NCBI RefSeq assembly: GCF_003989665.1
Contig: NZ_RZIJ01000003.1
Span: 1-64,000 of the forward strand
Direction of reading: 5' to 3'
Length of the DNA: 64,000 nucleotides
Source of the DNA: Azospirillum doebereinerae
GTDB taxonomy: Bacteria; Pseudomonadota; Alphaproteobacteria; Azospirillales; Azospirillaceae
In this document: positions 60,591 through 64,000 of the stretch, piece by piece
How positions within the stretch are numbered: the stretch's first letter is position 1
Layout: each line of letters starts with the position of its first letter
The notes under the pieces: model-generated
What the model saw: only the letters and a program-made list of their open reading frames with translations
What the model was told of the DNA's origin: nothing
The model's database searches: none
Program-made: the position numbers and the translations under genes

Positions 60591-60830
60591 ATGTCCGATC
60601 CGATCCTGGTTTCGACCGGTCTTGCTCCCGGTCTCTTGCCGGCGCTGGTCGAGTTCGCGGCAACCCAGACGGTGGCGATGAGCGTCGGCGCCTTTCTGCT
60701 GCTCTACGCGTTGTTGAGCTTGTCCGTCCGGCTGGCGGATCGCTTCGACCCGCCGCCGGCGCAAGGGCGCGTGGCGCGGCGGGCCGAACCGGCACCGGAG
60801 CGGGTTTGGCGTTTCCGCAAGCTTGCCTGA
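60591..60830 (+). CDS. Small single-pass membrane protein
   Basis: A 79-residue protein with one hydrophobic helix (about residues 26-48, AMSVGAFLLLYALLSLSVRLA) and a basic, Arg-rich cytosolic tail. The ATG at 60591 has GGAGGG 7 bases upstream. No family recognised. It may be an inner-membrane accessory or stress protein. Confidence 0.6.
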   Translation: MSDPILVSTGLAPGLLPALVEFAATQTVAMSVGAFLLLYALLSLSVRLADRFDPPPAQGRVARRAEPAPERVWRFRKLA

Positions 60831-60949
60831 AGCGGCAGCTTTCAAGGGGGCTTTGAAGCGGTGTGCAGACCCGTGTCACCGGCTCGCTCCGGTCGACGGA
60901 GTTCACTCACGCCCATCGATCAACGGCCCCCTGCGCTCCGGTGTGTCGA

Positions 60950-61213
60950 TCACGTCCCGCGCCCGGTCCTTTCCTGAAGCGTGTCGATGCGTTTGGAGGC
61001 CTCGGCCTTGGTGAGGCTGCCGTCGAAGCCTTCACCCGCTTCCTCGCTCAGGGTCTTCAGATAAGAGGCTTGGGCGCCGGTCATCGGTTCGTCACCGGTG
61101 GTCCAGTCCTCCGGGGCCTTGTCGCGGTTGGACGTGTCCTCGCCGATCTTCGGGTTCTCGTTGTGGGGGGCATCGTGCGGAGCGTGCCGCTCGTTCCCGT
61201 GTTTGGTCGTCAT
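60950..61213 (-). CDS. DUF3072-family protein
   Basis: An 87-residue protein whose second half (PMTGAQASYLKTLSEEAGEGFDGSLTKAEASKRIDTLQ) matches DUF3072, a short helical module; the first half is polar and disordered. The ATG at 61213 was chosen over an in-frame ATG at 61222, which lies flush with the GGAG. Function unknown. Confidence 0.8.
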   Translation of the reverse strand: MTTKHGNERHAPHDAPHNENPKIGEDTSNRDKAPEDWTTGDEPMTGAQASYLKTLSEEAGEGFDGSLTKAEASKRIDTLQERTGRGT

Positions 61214-61481
61214 GGCTCTCATCTCCGAAAAATGGAACATATAGCGAACAAATTATCGGCGGGAACGTTCCATCCCGCCCATCGGAAAACCGACGCTCGA
61301 AGCGGGCGGGGCGGTCATGCCGGAACCGGCAGCGCGGAGCGTCGATGGGAGATTCGGACTCGCCCCCCTTCGCTGCCGCCATTGACCCATCAGGGGCAAA
61401 AGCCGCGGTTCGCCGGAACCCGAGCCGCCGGCATGGGTTTATCGAACCGTCACATTGTTTCCCGCGCCAAGGCCACACAGC
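61214..61481. other. Divergent intergenic region
   Basis: 268 bases between the DUF3072 gene and the SDR gene. No operator, RNA gene or repeat recognised; an AT-rich patch at 61230-61260 may hold the DUF3072 promoter. Confidence 0.3.
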
Positions 61482-62486
61482 ATGAGATCAGGTCCGGTCG
61501 TCTGCATCACGGGGGCCTCAGCGGGCGTCGGCCGCGCCACGGCCCTGGCCTTCGCGGCGCGGCGTCAAGCTTCCATCGGACTGATCGCGCGGTCTCGCGA
61601 CGCGCTCGAAGAGGTGCGGCACGAAGTCGAACGGCTGGGCGGCCGAGGGCTGGTGCTGCCCCTGGACGTTGCCGATGCCGATTCCCTGTCCACCGCCGCC
61701 GGTCGTGTCGAGGACGCGTTCGGTCCGATCGACGTGTGGGTCAACAGCGCCATGGTGACCGTCTTCGGGCCGGTGTCGGCCTTGACCCCGGAGGAGTTGC
61801 GGCGGGTCACCGAAGTGACCTATCTCGGTTCGGCCTACGGTGTTCAAACCGCTCTGCGCTCGATGCGCGCCCGCGACCAAGGCACGATCGTGCAGGTCGG
61901 CTCCGCCCTCGCCTACCGCTCGATCCCCCTCCAGGCGGCCTATTGCGGCGCGAAGCATGCCATCATGGGTTTCGTCGACAGCTTGCGCTCCGAACTGCTG
62001 CGGGACGGCAGCCGAGTGCGGATCACCATGGTGCAGTTGCCCGCCGTCAACACGCCCCAGTTCGAATGGGCGCGGAGCCACATGCCGCGACGTGCCCGGC
62101 CGATGGGAAAGATCTTTCAGCCCGAGGATGTGGCCCAGGCCATTCTGCACGCGGCCGAGCATCCGAAGCGCGAATATTGGCTGGGTGCGACCGCGGTCGA
62201 GGCGATCCTCGGCGACGCCCTTCTGCCGGGCATCGGGGACCGTTACCTCGCCCGCACCGCCGTGGAAGGGCAGGAAACGGACGAGCGCGAACCGCCCGGC
62301 CGGCCGGACAATCTGTTCCAGCCGGTGGAGGGGCTGCATCGCACGTCCGGTCGTTTCGGGCAACCGCGCCACCGCCTGAGGCTGGCGTCCGACGCGGGGG
62401 CGGTGCGCGGAGTCGCGTTGATGACGGGCCTGCTCCTGGCCGGCGGCCTGGGCTATCTCCTGCGCAACGCCCGCTCGGCGCGGTGA
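61482..62486 (+). CDS. Short-chain dehydrogenase/reductase
   Basis: A 334-residue classical SDR. Cofactor loop TGASAGVG at about 9-16, NSAM in place of the usual NAG motif, catalytic Ser in QVGSALAY and the Tyr-Lys pair in YCGAKHA. About 80 extra C-terminal residues follow the Rossmann domain and end in a hydrophobic stretch (GVALMTGLLLAGGLGYLL), possibly a membrane anchor. Substrate unknown. The ATG at 61482 has AAGG 9 bases upstream. Confidence 0.88.
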   Translation: MRSGPVVCITGASAGVGRATALAFAARRQASIGLIARSRDALEEVRHEVERLGGRGLVLPLDVADADSLSTAAGRVEDAFGPIDVWVNSAMVTVFGPVSALTPEELRRVTEVTYLGSAYGVQTALRSMRARDQGTIVQVGSALAYRSIPLQAAYCGAKHAIMGFVDSLRSELLRDGSRVRITMVQLPAVNTPQFEWARSHMPRRARPMGKIFQPEDVAQAILHAAEHPKREYWLGATAVEAILGDALLPGIGDRYLARTAVEGQETDEREPPGRPDNLFQPVEGLHRTSGRFGQPRHRLRLASDAGAVRGVALMTGLLLAGGLGYLLRNARSAR

Positions 62487-62658
62487 GGGCGGCCCTGCCT
62501 CTTGGATGAGCGGTCCGCCGGGACGCTCACAATCCACGCCCTCCAGAGTTCCGATCCCGGTTCATGGTCTGCGCCCAGGCGCTTGGCGCTGGCGTTTCCC
62601 GATTATGCGGATTGAGTGATTGACCCGGCGTTCCTCCGCGCCCGAGTATCGGTCCATC

Positions 62659-64000
62659 ATGGGGCGTGGTGCGGGTGTTGTCGTGGTTGAGGTGTTGCCG
62701 GCCGGCTCGATTCCTGAAATCGTCTCCGGAGAGCGGCGTTTCCAGATGCTTGTGGAAAGCGTGCGGGATTACGCCATCTACCTGCTCGACCCGCAAGGGA
62801 TTGTCAGCAGTTGGAATTCCGGCGCGGAACGTTTCAAGGGATACCGCGCCGACGAGATCATCGGACAGTCTTTTTCGCTTTTCTACAGCGTGGACGATCA
62901 GAAGGCCGGGGTGCCGCAACGTGCGCTTGCCACCGCCCTGGCGGAGGGAAAGTTCGAGGCCGAAGGCTGGCGAATCCGCAAGGACGGCACCCGGTTCTGG
63001 GCAAACGTCGTCATCGATCCGATCCGCGACGACGGCGGCACCCTGATCGGTTTCGCCAAGGTGACGCGTGACATCACGGAGCGCCGCCGCACGCAGGAGG
63101 CCCTGGAGGAGACGCGCCAAGCGCTGTTCCAGTCCCAGAAGATGGAGGCGGTGGGCCATCTGACCGGCGGCATGGCGCACGACTTCAACAACCTGCTGCA
63201 GGCGATGTCCGGTTGCCTCCAACTGGTGGGAAAGCGCGCCGGCCACGTTGCCGGGGTGCAGGAGATCCTCGATTCCGGCCGGTAGGCGGTCGACCGTGGC
63301 ACCCGCGTGATCCGTCAACTGATGGCTTTTTCGCGCCGTCAGAGCCTGCAGCCGGAGGCTTTCGACGTGCGCGACCAACTGCTCGGCATGCGTTCTTTCC
63401 TGGACCGGGCGCTGCGTGCCGACATCCGGCTGGAGTTCGACCTGGAGCCCGATCTGTGGCCGGCGATGGCCGACCCGGTGCAGTTCGAACTGGCGGTGCT
63501 GAACCTTGCCACCAACGCCCGCGACGCCATCCCGGCGGACGGCCGAGTGGTGATCGGCGCCAGCAACATCGAGCGTAGGGGCGAGGGGGGCTTGCACGGG
63601 GCCTTCGTGCGGGTGTGGGTCCAGGACGATGGCCGGGGCATCGCGCCGGAGGCTCTGAACCGGGTGTTCGAACCCTTCTTCACCACGAAGGGGTTGGGGC
63701 GGGGGACCGGGCTCGGCCTGTCCCAGGTTTACGGTTTTTGTCAGCAATCGGGTGGCGGCGCCACGGTGGAGAGTGTGCTGGACCGTGGCGCCACGGTGGC
63801 GCTGCTGCTTCCGCGGGCGGAAGCGGCCCTGGCGGCCGGTGAGGACGACCGGCGGCCGGCGGTCGTCGATGGAGACGGCGCCCGGATCCTGCTGGTGGAG
63901 GACGACCCGGTGGTGGCGCCGGTGGTCATGGCGGCGCTGGAGGATCTCGGGTACCGGGTTCTCCGCGCCACCAGCGGCGAGGAGGCGCTGCGGTGCCTTG
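62659..64000 (+). pseudogene. Hybrid histidine kinase broken by an in-frame TAG and truncated by the window end
   Basis: One frame encodes PAS, HisKA, HATPase_c and the start of a receiver domain, but it is cut by TAG at 63283-63285. Before the stop: a PAS domain (RFQMLVESVRDYAIYLL, SSWNSGAERFKGY) and the phospho-acceptor His in GGMAHDFNNLLQ. After the stop, the same frame continues with RGTRVIRQLMAFSRRQ, the N-box NLATNARDAI, DDGRGIAP, GTGLGLSQV and the receiver ILLVEDDP. Family alignment expects Gln at the stop, and CAG-to-TAG is a single C-to-T change. The ATG at 62659 is uncertain. It could be a recent null allele or a sequencing error; the end is missing. Confidence 0.85.

Overview
The window is a high-GC chromosome or chromid segment from an alphaproteobacterium, most likely a Rhodospirillales member close to Azospirillum. 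That placement is inferred from base composition, from the 23S rRNA 3' end, and from characteristic families (a Suv3-like helicase with a zinc ribbon, two RHH_4 proteins, DUF3072, TreY plus a TreZ fusion). No species-diagnostic marker was seen.

Bases 1-215 are the end of an rRNA operon: the 3' end of 23S runs straight into a strong terminator, with no 5S gene between. Bases 244-25146 form a Wzx/Wzy-type exopolysaccharide locus. It contains a polyprenyl-phosphate sugar transferase, a flippase, a polymerase, GT4, GT2 and WecG-type glycosyltransferases, a Wzc/GumC tyrosine kinase, a CE4 deacetylase and a methyltransferase. It also encodes two glycoside hydrolases (a CBM60-GH5 protein and a Tat-type GH10 protein). 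At one end sits a compact ACP / acyl-AMP ligase / AsnB / NadE-like / GNAT operon that looks like a decoration pathway. No Wza-type exporter is present. The divergent 0.8-kb promoter region upstream of the flippase carries two families of short repeats, and one of these recurs upstream of wecG.

Bases 25494-29699 hold a Suv3-like RNA helicase, a stand-alone receiver protein and small proteins. Bases 29820-38187 encode TreY and a single 1852-residue protein that joins maltokinase, TreZ and MalQ domains, so one operon covers glycogen/maltodextrin-to-trehalose metabolism. Small hypothetical genes, an HNH nuclease and RimO follow.

Bases 41395-49161 are the most interesting part. A 64-residue candidate RiPP precursor lies immediately upstream of a YcaO gene that overlaps a TfuA gene by GTGA, followed on the same strand by a Crp-family regulator. 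The promoter region of the precursor carries a perfect TGTGA-N6-TCACA site inside a 32-bp palindrome. Paralogous RHH_4 proteins flank the system, and a class III cyclase/AAA/TPR protein lies next to it. This reads as a cAMP/Crp-linked peptide-thioamidation system that does not match a described cluster I can recall. The function is inferred.

Bases 49392-64000 contain ilvD, a MarR-EmrA-EmrB efflux unit with two palindromic operators, and a DUF2934 protein. They also contain an HflX paralogue that has lost its P-loop, three further surface-glycan genes, a DUF3072 protein and an SDR. The last gene is a hybrid histidine kinase broken by one in-frame TAG and cut off by the window end.
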